Shown: positions 42,177-50,785 of the stretch, piece by piece
How the letters are laid out: every line of letters starts with the position of its first letter
Numbering within the stretch: position 1 is the stretch's first letter
Assembly (NCBI GenBank): GCA_963739355.1
Contig: CAVUAD010000007.1
Coordinates: 1 to 64,000 of the forward strand
Direction of reading: 5' to 3'
From: JAWVFM01 sp963739355
GTDB taxonomy: Bacteria; Actinomycetota; Thermoleophilia; Solirubrobacterales; 70-9
Length of the DNA stretch: 64,000 nt
The notes under the pieces: model-generated
The model's input: only the letters and a program-made list of their open reading frames with translations
Database searches by the model: none
What the model was told of the DNA's origin: nothing
Made by a program: the position numbers and the translations under genes

Positions 42177-42890
42177 ATGAGGCTTACCGACAAGAAGACC
42201 GTCAGCCCGCAGGGGCTCGACCTCCAGGAGCGCGTGATCGAGATCAACCGCGTCGCGAAGGTCGTCAAGGGCGGCCGCCGCTTCTCGTTCACGGCTCTGG
42301 TGGCGGTGGGCGACGAGAGCTCGGTCGTCGGCGTCGGCTACGGCAAGGCGCGCGAGGTCCCGCTCGCCATCCAGAAGGCGGTCGAGGACGCGCGCAAGAG
42401 CCTCGTCAAGATCCCGAAGTACGGCCAGACGATCCCGCACCGGATCATCGGGCGCTACGGCGCGGGTCACGTCGTCCTGCGCCCGGCAAGCCCCGGTACC
42501 GGGGTGATCGCCGGCGGCGGAGTTCGCGCCGTGCTCGAGCTCGCCGGAATCCGCGACGTGCTCTCGAAGAGCATCGGCACGCAGAACCCGATCAACCTCG
42601 TCAAGGCGACGATGAACGGCCTCGTCCACCTCAGGCGGCCCGAGGAGGTCGCCAAGCTTCGCGGCCTCTCCGTCAACCAGGTCCTCGGCATCCAGAACGG
42701 CAAGGCCGCGACCGCGCTGGAGGACGGCGAGCCCGCCACCCCCGAGACCGTCGCGGCTGAGGGTGAATCCGCCGGGGCCAGCGACGAAGTCGCGGTCGAG
42801 GCGGCCATGCCTGCCGCCCCGCCGGAGCCCGAACCCGCCGACACCGGACGCGAAGCCGAGGATGTCGGCGGAGGTGTGACCGGTGGCTGA
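42177..42890 (+). CDS. rpsE: 30S ribosomal protein S5 with acidic C-terminal tail
   Basis: The core has LQERVIEINRVAKVVKGGRR, FSFTALVAVGDESSVVGVGY, GKAREVPLAIQKAVEDARK and GRYGAGHVVLRPASPGTGVI. S5 helps accuracy and unwinding at the mRNA entry. At 237 residues it is about 65 longer than usual. The tail is Ala/Glu/Pro/Gly-rich without GSDP repeats. The last eight bases overlap rpmD. Confidence 0.96.
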   Translation: MRLTDKKTVSPQGLDLQERVIEINRVAKVVKGGRRFSFTALVAVGDESSVVGVGYGKAREVPLAIQKAVEDARKSLVKIPKYGQTIPHRIIGRYGAGHVVLRPASPGTGVIAGGGVRAVLELAGIRDVLSKSIGTQNPINLVKATMNGLVHLRRPEEVAKLRGLSVNQVLGIQNGKAATALEDGEPATPETVAAEGESAGASDEVAVEAAMPAAPPEPEPADTGREAEDVGGGVTGG

Positions 42891-43071
42891 TGTCGTCATC
42901 AAGCAGGTGCGCTCCGCCGTGCACTCGAACGGGCGCCAGCGCGACACGCTGCGCTCGCTTCGGCTCGGCAAGATCGGCCGCGAGGCGACGATGGCCGACA
43001 GCCCGAACCTCCGCGGCATGATCCGCGTCGTCGAGCACCTCGTCGAGGTCTCCGACGGGAAGGCCTCGTGA
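42883..43071 (+). CDS. rpmD: 50S ribosomal protein L30
   Basis: A 62-residue protein from GTG 42883. It has ADVVIKQVRSAVHSNGRQRD, TLRSLRLGKIGREATMADSP and LRGMIRVVEHLVEV. Small 50S protein, normal length. The start overlaps rpsE and the stop overlaps rplO. Confidence 0.95.
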   Translation: MADVVIKQVRSAVHSNGRQRDTLRSLRLGKIGREATMADSPNLRGMIRVVEHLVEVSDGKAS

Positions 43072-43556
43072 GCCCGCTGGATCCCGAGGACGTCGGGTTT
43101 CACACGCTCGGCCCCAAGCCGGGCTCCCGGCACGCCCGCAAGCGGCTCGGGCGCGGCAAGGGCACCGGGCACGGCAAGACCTCGGGCCGGGGCCACAAGG
43201 GCGCGGGCTCGCGCTCAGGCTCGAAGCGGAAGGCAGGCTACGAGGGCGGGCAGAACCCGATCCACATGCGCACGCGCAAGCTCCGCGGGCCGAACAAGAA
43301 GACGTCGATGCCCTTCGAGCCCTTCCGCACGCACACCCAGCCGGTGAACCTCGCCGACCTCGAGGCCCGCTTCGAGGCCGGCGGCGAGGTCACTCCCGAG
43401 ACGCTTCGCGCCGCGGGCCTGGCAACGCGCCGGCACCCGGTTAAGGTCCTCGGACGCGGCGAGCTCACGAAGAAGCTGACGGTCCGCGCAAGCGCGTTCA
43501 GCGCGACGGCCCGCGAGAAGATCGAGGCTGCGGGTGGCACCTGCGAGGTGATCTAA
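43068..43556 (+). CDS. rplO: 50S ribosomal protein L15
   Basis: A 162-residue protein from GTG 43068. It has KRLGRGKGTGHGKTSGRGHK, GYEGGQNPIHMRTRKLRGPN and HPVKVLGRGELTKKLTVRAS, then FSATAREKIEAAGGTCEV. L15 is a late 50S assembly protein. It abuts secY with no gap. Confidence 0.97.
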   Translation: MSPLDPEDVGFHTLGPKPGSRHARKRLGRGKGTGHGKTSGRGHKGAGSRSGSKRKAGYEGGQNPIHMRTRKLRGPNKKTSMPFEPFRTHTQPVNLADLEARFEAGGEVTPETLRAAGLATRRHPVKVLGRGELTKKLTVRASAFSATAREKIEAAGGTCEVI

Positions 43557-44834
43557 GTGACGATGTGGGAGACCCTCGCGAACTCGCTCCGAGTTCCCGA
43601 GATCCGCTCGAAGCTCCTCTTCACGGCGGCGATGCTGCTCCTCTACCGGCTCGGCGCCTACATCCCCTCGCCGGGGATCGACGTGAACACCGTCAAGAAC
43701 ATCGAGTCCAACTTCTCCGGCAACAACATCCTCGGCTTCCTCAACCTGTTCTCCGGCGGCAGCCTCTCGCGCCTCTCCCTGTTTGCGCTGGGGATCATGC
43801 CCTACATCACGGCCTCGATCATCCTGCAGCTGATGACGGTCGTGGTCCCGTCGCTGGAGCGCCTGCAGAAGGAGGGCGAGGTCGGCCAGCAGAAGATCAC
43901 GCAGTACACGCGGTACCTCACGGTCATCCTGGCGTTCGCGCAGTCGCTTGGCTACGTCTTCCTGTTCCGGTCCTTCCAGGACAGCGCCGGCACCAGCGTG
44001 GTGGGGACGCTGACCTTCGGCAAGGTCTTCCTGATCGTCATCTCGCTCACCGCCGGAACGGTGCTGCTGATGTGGTTCGGCGAGCTCATCACCCAGCGCG
44101 GCATCGGCAACGGCATCTCCCTGATGATCTTCGCCTCGATCGCCTCGCGCATCCCGAGCGGCCTGCAGGCCTGGTGGACCAACCCCGACCAGGTCTTCGT
44201 CGTGATGATGCCGTTCATCGCGCTGGCGGTGATCGTCGGCATCGTCTTCGTCCAGGAGGGCCAGCGGCGAATACCCGTGCAGTACGCGAAGCGCGTGGTC
44301 GGCCGCCGCATGACCACCGGCGGCAACACCTACCTGCCGCTGCGCGTGAACATGGCCGGGGTCATCCCGGTGATCTTCGCCGCCTCGATCATGGCGTTCC
44401 CGCCGACGATCGGCCAGATGCTGAACACGCCGGCGGCGCTCGACTTCGCCGCGTTCTTCAGCCCGGGGAACTGGGCCTACGTGGTGGGCGAGGTGTTCTT
44501 CATCATCATCTTCACCTACTTCTACACGGCGGTCACCTTCAACCCGGTGGACCAGGCCGACAACCTGAAGAAATACGGCGGGTTCATACCCGGGGTGAGA
44601 CCCGGGCGACCTACCGCCGAATATCTCGACCGGATCCTGTCGAGACTCACCTTCCCGGGGGCGCTGTACCTCGGAGCTGTCGCTGCCCTGCCGACGATCC
44701 TGATCTCGCAGACCTCGGCCAACTTCTTCTTCGGCGGGACGTCGATCCTGATCGTGATCGGCGTCGCACTCGATACCGTGAAGCAGCTCGAGGCGCAGCT
44801 GATGATGCGCAACTACGAAGGCTTCATGAAGTAG
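43557..44834 (+). CDS. secY: Preprotein translocase channel subunit SecY
   Basis: A 425-residue, ten-helix membrane protein. It has SKLLFTAAMLLLYRLGAYIP, GGSLSRLSLFALGIMPYITA, LQKEGEVGQQKITQYTRYL, GIGNGISLMIFASI and the cytoplasmic loop RIPVQYAKRVVGRRMTTGGN. It forms the Sec channel with SecE (13282). The start is GTG 43557; an ATG two codons on is possible. Confidence 0.98.
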   Translation: MTMWETLANSLRVPEIRSKLLFTAAMLLLYRLGAYIPSPGIDVNTVKNIESNFSGNNILGFLNLFSGGSLSRLSLFALGIMPYITASIILQLMTVVVPSLERLQKEGEVGQQKITQYTRYLTVILAFAQSLGYVFLFRSFQDSAGTSVVGTLTFGKVFLIVISLTAGTVLLMWFGELITQRGIGNGISLMIFASIASRIPSGLQAWWTNPDQVFVVMMPFIALAVIVGIVFVQEGQRRIPVQYAKRVVGRRMTTGGNTYLPLRVNMAGVIPVIFAASIMAFPPTIGQMLNTPAALDFAAFFSPGNWAYVVGEVFFIIIFTYFYTAVTFNPVDQADNLKKYGGFIPGVRPGRPTAEYLDRILSRLTFPGALYLGAVAALPTILISQTSANFFFGGTSILIVIGVALDTVKQLEAQLMMRNYEGFMK

Positions 44835-44852
44835 GCGAAGGGCCGGTTCCAG

Positions 44853-45527
44853 TTGGCTGAACTGAATCTCGTCCTCCTCGGTCCTCCGGGTTCCGGCAAG
44901 GGAACCCAGGGCGAGCGGCTGCAGGAGGACCTCGATCTTCCCTACTACGCGACGGGCGACATCCTGCGCGCCGCCGTCCGCGACGCGACCGACATCGGCA
45001 CGCAGGCCAAGGAGTACATGGACCGCGGCGACCTCGTGCCGGACGGCGTGATCGTCGGCGTGATCGCCGAGCGGCTCGACGAAGCCGAGGCGTCGGACGG
45101 CTTCATCCTCGACGGCTTCCCCCGCACCACGGCGCAGGCGGAGGCCCTCGACCGGCGGGTTTCGGAGCTCGGCCGGACGCTCACCGCCGTCCTCCTCATC
45201 GACGTCTCAGACGAGGAGGTGCTGAGGCGGCTCGGCGGCCGGCGCACCTGCGCGAAGAACGGCCATGTCTTCCACGTCGAGTTCGACCCGCCCAAGGAGG
45301 AGGGCGTGTGCGACATCTGCGGCGGCGAGCTGATCGTCCGCGACGACGACAAGCCCGAGGTCATCGGCAAGCGGCTCGACACCTATCACTCCAAGACGGA
45401 GCCCCTGATCGCCTATTACGAGGACCACGGCATCCTCCAGCGCATCGACGGCGCGGAGGACCCCGATGCGGTCGGCGAGCGCATCCGCGCGATCCTCGCA
45501 ACCCTGCGCATGGAGGAGGAGGCGTAG
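44853..45527 (+). CDS. adk: Adenylate kinase with altered zinc LID
   Basis: A 224-residue protein from TTG 44853. P-loop LGPPGSGKGTQ, ATGDILRAAV, DGFPRTTAQAEALD and the long LID typical of Gram-positive enzymes. It converts AMP and ATP to two ADP. LID cysteines expected as two CxxC pairs read Cys133-X4-His138 and Cys153-X2-Cys156, so the first pair has lost its second Cys and a nearby His may stand in. The secY-adk-map order is standard. Confidence 0.96.
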   Translation: MAELNLVLLGPPGSGKGTQGERLQEDLDLPYYATGDILRAAVRDATDIGTQAKEYMDRGDLVPDGVIVGVIAERLDEAEASDGFILDGFPRTTAQAEALDRRVSELGRTLTAVLLIDVSDEEVLRRLGGRRTCAKNGHVFHVEFDPPKEEGVCDICGGELIVRDDDKPEVIGKRLDTYHSKTEPLIAYYEDHGILQRIDGAEDPDAVGERIRAILATLRMEEEA

Positions 45528-45587
45528 TGGTGACTCCTCCCAGGTTTTCGCCGGCTGAGACGCACTGCCGCGAAAGGAGGCACCGCT
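45526..45587 (+). repeat. 62-bp shortened inverted-repeat element carrying the map Shine-Dalgarno (copy 3)
   Basis: It begins AGTGGTGACTCCTCCCA and ends CGAAAGGAGGCACCGCT, like the 164-bp copies at 34894 and 36173, but lacks about 100 internal bases. It keeps TTTTCG-CCGGCTGAGACGCACTGCCGCG. As before, the first bases belong to the stop codon of the upstream gene, and the last bases are the Shine-Dalgarno spacer of map. Confidence 0.82.
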
Positions 45588-45588
45588 G

Positions 45589-46356
45589 ATGTATCGCGGC
45601 GGGATCATCCTCAAGACCCCCGAGCAGATCGAGAAGATGGCCGCGGCGGGCCGCATCCATGCGCGCTGCATGAAGATGCTGATCTCGAAGTGCCGGCCCG
45701 GGGTCACGACGGAAGAGCTCGACCTGGCCGCGGAGCGGTTCATCGTCTCGCAGGGAGCCGAGCCGACCTTCCTCGGCTACCGGGGCTTCCCGGGCTCGAT
45801 CTGCGCGTCCCCCAACTCGATGGTGGTGCACGGGATCCCGGGCTCCTACGCGCTGAAGCGCGGCGACCTGATCTCCCTCGACGTTGGGGTCACCAAGGAC
45901 GGGTGGGTCGCCGACGGCGCCGTGACCGTGCCCATCGGGCGCGTCGGCCGCTCCGCGGAGAAGCTCCTCGACGTCACCAGGGCGGCCCTCTTCGCCGGCG
46001 TCGAGAAGGCCAGGCCCGGCAACCGGCTCGGCGACATCTCACACGCGATCCAGGTCCCGGCCGAGGACGCCGGCCTCTCGATCATCCGCACCCTGGTGGG
46101 GCATGGCGTCGGGCGGGACATGCACGAGGACCCGCAGATCCCGAACTTCGGCGAGCCCGGCCACGGCCCGGAGCTGGAGGCGGGCATGGTGCTCGCGATC
46201 GAGCCGATGGTCAACGCGGGCGGACCGAGCGTTCGCGTCGGCGAGGACGGCTGGGCCGTCTACTCGGCCGACAACTCCCTGGCGGCCCACTTCGAGTTCA
46301 CGGTCGCCATCACCGAGGACGGCCCCCGCATCCTTACCCCCTGGCACGAGGACTGA
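45589..46356 (+). CDS. map: Methionine aminopeptidase, type I
   Basis: A 255-residue protein. The five metal ligands are in place: Asp98, Asp109, His172, Glu205 and Glu236 (LDVGVTKDGWVADGA, LVGHGVGRDMHEDPQIPNF, MVLAIEPMVN, AHFEFTVAITEDGP). It removes initiator methionine from nascent proteins. In most Gram-positives infA and rpmJ follow directly; here a 6.7-kb accessory block comes next and infA is absent. Confidence 0.96.
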   Translation: MYRGGIILKTPEQIEKMAAAGRIHARCMKMLISKCRPGVTTEELDLAAERFIVSQGAEPTFLGYRGFPGSICASPNSMVVHGIPGSYALKRGDLISLDVGVTKDGWVADGAVTVPIGRVGRSAEKLLDVTRAALFAGVEKARPGNRLGDISHAIQVPAEDAGLSIIRTLVGHGVGRDMHEDPQIPNFGEPGHGPELEAGMVLAIEPMVNAGGPSVRVGEDGWAVYSADNSLAAHFEFTVAITEDGPRILTPWHED

Positions 46357-46500
46357 GCCGGCGACCCGGGCGAGTTGTAGTCGCATGGCGACTGCAAGTT
46401 CGCCCCGGGTGAAGGTGGGCCTCGGGTCGGGTTGAACCGGCGCGCTCGCCGCGCCGCCCTGGGAGAATCGCGGCTCGCCGCCTCAGACCGGCGGCTCGGG

Positions 46501-49227
46501 ATGGCCGGGTTCTCTCCGACACGACTGACGCTTCGCGCGCTTGCCGGCGCGCTCGCCCTGCTGGCGCTCGCGGCCGTGCCGGCGCTCGCGGCCGACCCTG
46601 CGCCCTATGGAAGGCACGACGCGGGGGGCTTCCGCAGCGTCCTGCCGCCCGGTGAGGCAGGGACCGACAACGCGGTTCAGCTCGCCGAGAACCAACTGGA
46701 TGGCTCGCTGCCGCCGCACTGGGACGACCAGCAGAAGCTCTACGAGGGACTGGTCTACGCGAGCGCCAGGAAGCACTTCGGCGCGAAGCAGGTGAACCGC
46801 TACTTCAAGGACGCGACGTTCGGCGTCAAGCCGAGCCAGGTCGAGTCGACCACCACCCCCCGGCCCGGCGTGAGGATCGTGCGCGACAGCCGCTTCGGTG
46901 TGCCGCACGTCTACGGGAAGACCAGGGCCGACACGATGTTCGGCGCCGGGTACGCCAACGCCCAGGACCGCCTCTTCCTGATGGACGTCCTGCGCCACAC
47001 CGGCAAGGCCGAGCTCTCGAGCTTCGTCGGCGGCTCACCCTCGAATCGCGCGATGGACGAGGGCCAGTGGGCCGCGGCCCCGTACTCGGAGGCCGACCTC
47101 CAGAGGCAGTACGACCAGGCGCCGAAGTTCTACGGCCACCAGGGCGTCCTCCTCCAGCACGACGTCACCAACTACGTGGCAGGGATCAACGCGTACATCG
47201 ACGACGCCCTCGTCAACCCGACGCTCCTGCCCGCGGAGTACGCGGCGCTCGCCAAGTCGCCGCAGCCGTGGACGGTCACCGACGTCATCGGCGAGGCCTC
47301 GCTGATCGGCGGGATCTTCGGGCGCGGCGGCGGCCAGGAGCTGCGCTCGGCGGAGCTCGAGCAGGCGTTCGTCAAGCGCTTCGGCAAGCGGGCCGGCAGG
47401 CGGGCCTGGGCGGACTTCCGCGAGTCGGACGACCCCGAGGCCCCGAACACGATCACTGGCCGGCGCTTCCCCTACGAGACGGGTGGCGCCTTCTCCAAGC
47501 GCGGCCTCGCAATGCCCGACCTGGGCTCCGTGAAGGCCGCGCCGGTCGCGGCGAAGATCCCGGCGTCAGAGGCGGAGACATCGAACTTCAAGAGCCCGTA
47601 CGACTTCTCCGGACTGGGCGCCGCGCTGCGGGAGGCGCTCTCGGGCCCGGGTCACGCCTCCAACTGGGAGCTCGTGGCCGCTTCGGAGTCGAAGACCGGC
47701 CACCCGATCGGCGTGCTCGGACCGCAGGTGGGCTACTACCAGCCCCAGATCCTGATGGAGGAGGACCTCCACGGCCCCGGCATCGACGCGCGCGGCGCCA
47801 CCTTCCCAGGGGTTGGCCTTTACGTGCTGCTCGGCCACGGGCGCGACTACGCGTGGAGCGCCACGACGGCGACCTCGGACAACGTCGACACGTTCGCGGA
47901 GGTCCTCTGCAAGGACAAGTTCCACTACCGGTACAGGGGCAAGTGCCTGCCGATGCATGCGCTGGTGCGCACCAACACCTGGACGCCGAACGGCGTCGAC
48001 ACGACTCCGCCCGGCTCCGAGACGCTCACCGCGTACCGCACGGTCCACGGCATCGTCTTCGCCCGCGGCAAGGTCCACGGCAAGAAGGTCGCGTTTGTCA
48101 GCTCGCGCTCCACGTACGGGCACGAGGCGGACTCGGCGATCTTCTTCCGCGACATGAACGACCCGCGGTTCATGCGGCACGGGGTGAAATCGTTCCGCAA
48201 GGCGGCGAAAGTCATGAACTTCGCCTTCAACTGGTCCTACATCGACACCAAGCACACCGCCTACCAGCTCACCGGCTGGTACCCGCAGCGCGCCAAGCGG
48301 ACGTCGCCCGACTTCCCGGTCCTCGGCACCGGCAGGTACGACTGGAAGGGCTATGACCCGAAGACGCACGAGGCCGACTGGCTGCCGCAGAGGCACATCC
48401 CGCACGTCGTCGACCAGCCCTACATGGTCAGCTGGAACAACAAGCAGGCTCGCGGCTGGTCGGCGGCCGACGACCAATACGGGTTTGGCCCGATCTACCG
48501 CCAGCAGATGATCGCCGACCGCATCAAGCACGCCCTGCGAGGCGGCCGGAAGATGACCCTGCCGCGGCTCGTGCAGGCGATGGAGGAGCCGGCGACCGAG
48601 GACATCCGCGGCGTGAAGCTACTGCCGATCCTGTTCCGCGCGCTCGGCAACCCGAGCGACCCGAAGCTCAGGGCGGCGATCGCCGAGCTGCGCGCCTGGC
48701 GGCGGGCCGGCGCGCACCGGCGCGACCTGAACAAGGACGGCTCGGACGAGTTCACGCCTGCGATCACCCTGATGGACGCCTGGTACCCGCGCCTGCTCGC
48801 GGCCGAGTTCAGGCCCACGCTCGGCAAGAGGCTCTTCAAGCAGACTCAGGGGATGATCGGCTTCGGCGCTCCCGGCGGCACCGCGCCCAGCGAGTACCCC
48901 TCGTTCTCGGACGGCTGGTACGGCTACGTCTCGAAGGACCTGCGCGACGTCTACGGACCGGGGCCGCGCGGGGCGTACAGCCGCGACTACTGCGGCGGCG
49001 GATCGAAGCGGAAGTGCCGCGCCGCTCTGCGCAAGTCCCTCCTCGCGGCCACCAAGGTCACCCCGCAGAAGGAGTACGGATTCGGCGACTGCGTCTCCGA
49101 TCCAAACCCGGCCTGCTGGGACCAGGACCGGGCGACACATACCTCGGGGATCTCGATCCCCGAGATGATCTTCCAGAACCGGCCGACCTTCCAGCAAACC
49201 GTGTCGATCACGCACGGCCTGAAGTAG
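46501..49227 (+). CDS. Secreted penicillin acylase family Ntn-hydrolase
   Basis: About 908 residues with a signal peptide (LRALAGALALLALAAVPALA). The alpha-chain segment has VRIVRDSRFGVPHVYGKTRA and GAGYANAQDRLFLMDVLRH. The autoprocessing site GHASNWELVAASES gives a beta-chain N-terminal nucleophile at Ser387, followed by GPQVGYYQPQILMEEDLHGP. By family it is a self-cleaving exported amidase. Substrates range from beta-lactams to acyl-homoserine lactones and cannot be told here. The ATG at 46501 is chosen because the signal peptide starts there; TTG 46432 is the longest alternative. Confidence 0.88.
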   Translation: MAGFSPTRLTLRALAGALALLALAAVPALAADPAPYGRHDAGGFRSVLPPGEAGTDNAVQLAENQLDGSLPPHWDDQQKLYEGLVYASARKHFGAKQVNRYFKDATFGVKPSQVESTTTPRPGVRIVRDSRFGVPHVYGKTRADTMFGAGYANAQDRLFLMDVLRHTGKAELSSFVGGSPSNRAMDEGQWAAAPYSEADLQRQYDQAPKFYGHQGVLLQHDVTNYVAGINAYIDDALVNPTLLPAEYAALAKSPQPWTVTDVIGEASLIGGIFGRGGGQELRSAELEQAFVKRFGKRAGRRAWADFRESDDPEAPNTITGRRFPYETGGAFSKRGLAMPDLGSVKAAPVAAKIPASEAETSNFKSPYDFSGLGAALREALSGPGHASNWELVAASESKTGHPIGVLGPQVGYYQPQILMEEDLHGPGIDARGATFPGVGLYVLLGHGRDYAWSATTATSDNVDTFAEVLCKDKFHYRYRGKCLPMHALVRTNTWTPNGVDTTPPGSETLTAYRTVHGIVFARGKVHGKKVAFVSSRSTYGHEADSAIFFRDMNDPRFMRHGVKSFRKAAKVMNFAFNWSYIDTKHTAYQLTGWYPQRAKRTSPDFPVLGTGRYDWKGYDPKTHEADWLPQRHIPHVVDQPYMVSWNNKQARGWSAADDQYGFGPIYRQQMIADRIKHALRGGRKMTLPRLVQAMEEPATEDIRGVKLLPILFRALGNPSDPKLRAAIAELRAWRRAGAHRRDLNKDGSDEFTPAITLMDAWYPRLLAAEFRPTLGKRLFKQTQGMIGFGAPGGTAPSEYPSFSDGWYGYVSKDLRDVYGPGPRGAYSRDYCGGGSKRKCRAALRKSLLAATKVTPQKEYGFGDCVSDPNPACWDQDRATHTSGISIPEMIFQNRPTFQQTVSITHGLK

Positions 49228-49237
49228 CGTCACCGGC

Positions 49238-49822
49238 GTGAAGCCGGCCGTCCTGAACGAGACCTGGGCGACGATCGTCTTCTGGGCAACCGTTGGGGCC
49301 ACCGGCGTCTACGACCTCGTGATCTCGGTGAGCCACCGGGTCGATCGGAACGACGCTCCGGACCACAGCCAGGTTCCGTTGACCCTGGCGGTGGCGGGCG
49401 GCCTGATCGGCGGGCTCATTGCGACGCGGGTGTCCGCGCTCGACATGCCGGGCCCGTCGTGGTGGCCGGTCGCGCTCGGCCTGGGGGTGGCGATCGCGGG
49501 GTTCGCGCTGAGGATCTGGGCCGTCAGGAGCCTGGGGCGCTACTTCACGAAGGACCTCGTCGTGGTTCGAGACCAGCCGGTGGTCGAGTCGGGGCCGTAC
49601 CGGTTCGTGCGCCACCCGAGCTACACGGGCCTGCTGGCCGTCTTCCTGGGGATCGGAATCATGCTCGGGAACTACCTGGCCCTGGCGATCTGCTTCGGCG
49701 CTCCGGCCATCGCCTTCGTGTGGCGAATCGGCGTCGAGGAGCGGATGCTGCGCCGCGAGCTCGGCGCGCCCTACGAGGCCTACGCCGCGGCCCGGAAGCG
49801 CCTGGTGCCGGGGTTCTGGTAG
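49238..49822 (+). CDS. Isoprenylcysteine carboxyl methyltransferase-like membrane protein
   Basis: A 194-residue protein from GTG 49238 with about five hydrophobic helices. The C-terminal half has the PEMT/ICMT signature: SGPYRFVRHPSYTGLLAVFL, then EERMLRRELGAPYEAYAAAR. This family uses S-adenosylmethionine to methylate lipids or prenylated groups at the membrane. It is close behind the penicillin acylase gene. The bacterial substrate is unknown. Confidence 0.85.
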   Translation: MKPAVLNETWATIVFWATVGATGVYDLVISVSHRVDRNDAPDHSQVPLTLAVAGGLIGGLIATRVSALDMPGPSWWPVALGLGVAIAGFALRIWAVRSLGRYFTKDLVVVRDQPVVESGPYRFVRHPSYTGLLAVFLGIGIMLGNYLALAICFGAPAIAFVWRIGVEERMLRRELGAPYEAYAAARKRLVPGFW

Positions 49823-49841
49823 CCGGCCGCGCAACCGCTTC

Positions 49842-49866
49842 ACGAACGCAAGCGTTCGTATAGGAT
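49842..49866 (+). promoter_or_regulatory. TetR-type operator overlapping a leaderless promoter
   Basis: ACGAACGC-AA-GCGTTCGT (49842-49859) is a perfect 8-bp inverted repeat. It lies between a TTCACG -35-like word (49839-49844) and the -10 TAGGAT (49861-49866); the latter is six bases (CGCCGC) before the ATG at 49873. A repressor bound here would block the promoter. The TetR gene two places downstream is the obvious candidate. Confidence 0.65.
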
Positions 49867-49872
49867 CGCCGC

Positions 49873-50721
49873 ATGAGTCGTGATCTGGAATCCCTTGCCG
49901 GACGGCGCGTGCTGATCACCGGCGCGGCGCGCGGAATCGGCGCTGCGGTGGCGCAGCGCCTCCACTCCCGCGGCGCGCTGGTTGCGCTCGCCGGGCTCGA
50001 GTCCGAGCAGCTCGAGGCGACCGCCGCGGAGTGCGGCGGCGCCCCCTGGTTCGAGTGCGACGTCACCGACCGCGGCCGGGTCGGCGAGGTGGTCGAGGAG
50101 GCCGTCGGCGCGCTGGGCGGGCTGGACGTCGTCATAGCCAACGCCGGCGTGGCCGCGCAGATGCCGATTGTCGGCGGCGACGAGGGCGTCTGGGACCAGA
50201 CCATCGCTGTCAATCTCGGCGGCGTCTTCAACACGCTGCGCGCGGCGGCGCCGCACGTCTCGCATCCGGACGGGTATGCGCTTGCGGTCGCCTCGCTTGC
50301 GGCCGCCGTCCACCTCCCGCTGATGGCGCCGTACTGCGCGTCGAAGTCCGCGGTGGAAGCGCTCGGCGACGCGCTGCGCATCGAGCTGCGCTCCAGCGGC
50401 GCCAGGGTCGGCGTTGCCTACTTCGCGGAGATCGACACCGACATGACGAGCCGCGGCTTCGCGACCTCGGCGGCCAAGTACGTGACCCGCGGGGGCGCGC
50501 TCAGCCGCGTTGCGCCGCTCTCCGCCGCCGTCGACGCCGTGGAGCGCGGGATCGCCCGCCGCTCGCGGAAGGTCTACGCGCCGCGCTGGGTCGGCGCCCT
50601 GCTCCCGGCACGGGCCGCGGTGCAGAGGGTCGTCGAGCTCGGGGTGCGCCGGCGAACGGCCAAGGCGCTCGAGATCGCCCGCGACGAGCATCCCGACCTC
50701 ACCACGGTCCAGCCCAGATGA
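49873..50721 (+). CDS. Short-chain dehydrogenase/reductase
   Basis: A 282-residue protein. NAD(P)-binding LITGAARGIGAAVAQRL, VIANAGVAAQMP, catalytic serine region (ASLAAAVHLPLMAPYCASKS, Tyr-X3-Lys as YCASK) and a longer C-terminus than the basic 250-residue SDR. Oxidises or reduces an unknown alcohol or ketone. First gene of a likely SDR-TetR-AhpD-like operon controlled from the operator just upstream. Confidence 0.9.
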   Translation: MSRDLESLAGRRVLITGAARGIGAAVAQRLHSRGALVALAGLESEQLEATAAECGGAPWFECDVTDRGRVGEVVEEAVGALGGLDVVIANAGVAAQMPIVGGDEGVWDQTIAVNLGGVFNTLRAAAPHVSHPDGYALAVASLAAAVHLPLMAPYCASKSAVEALGDALRIELRSSGARVGVAYFAEIDTDMTSRGFATSAAKYVTRGGALSRVAPLSAAVDAVERGIARRSRKVYAPRWVGALLPARAAVQRVVELGVRRRTAKALEIARDEHPDLTTVQPR

Positions 50722-50785
50722 CTGATCCCAAACTCGCGCACGCCCGGATGACGCGGTCGCACGCGAACTCGGAATCAATCATCTC

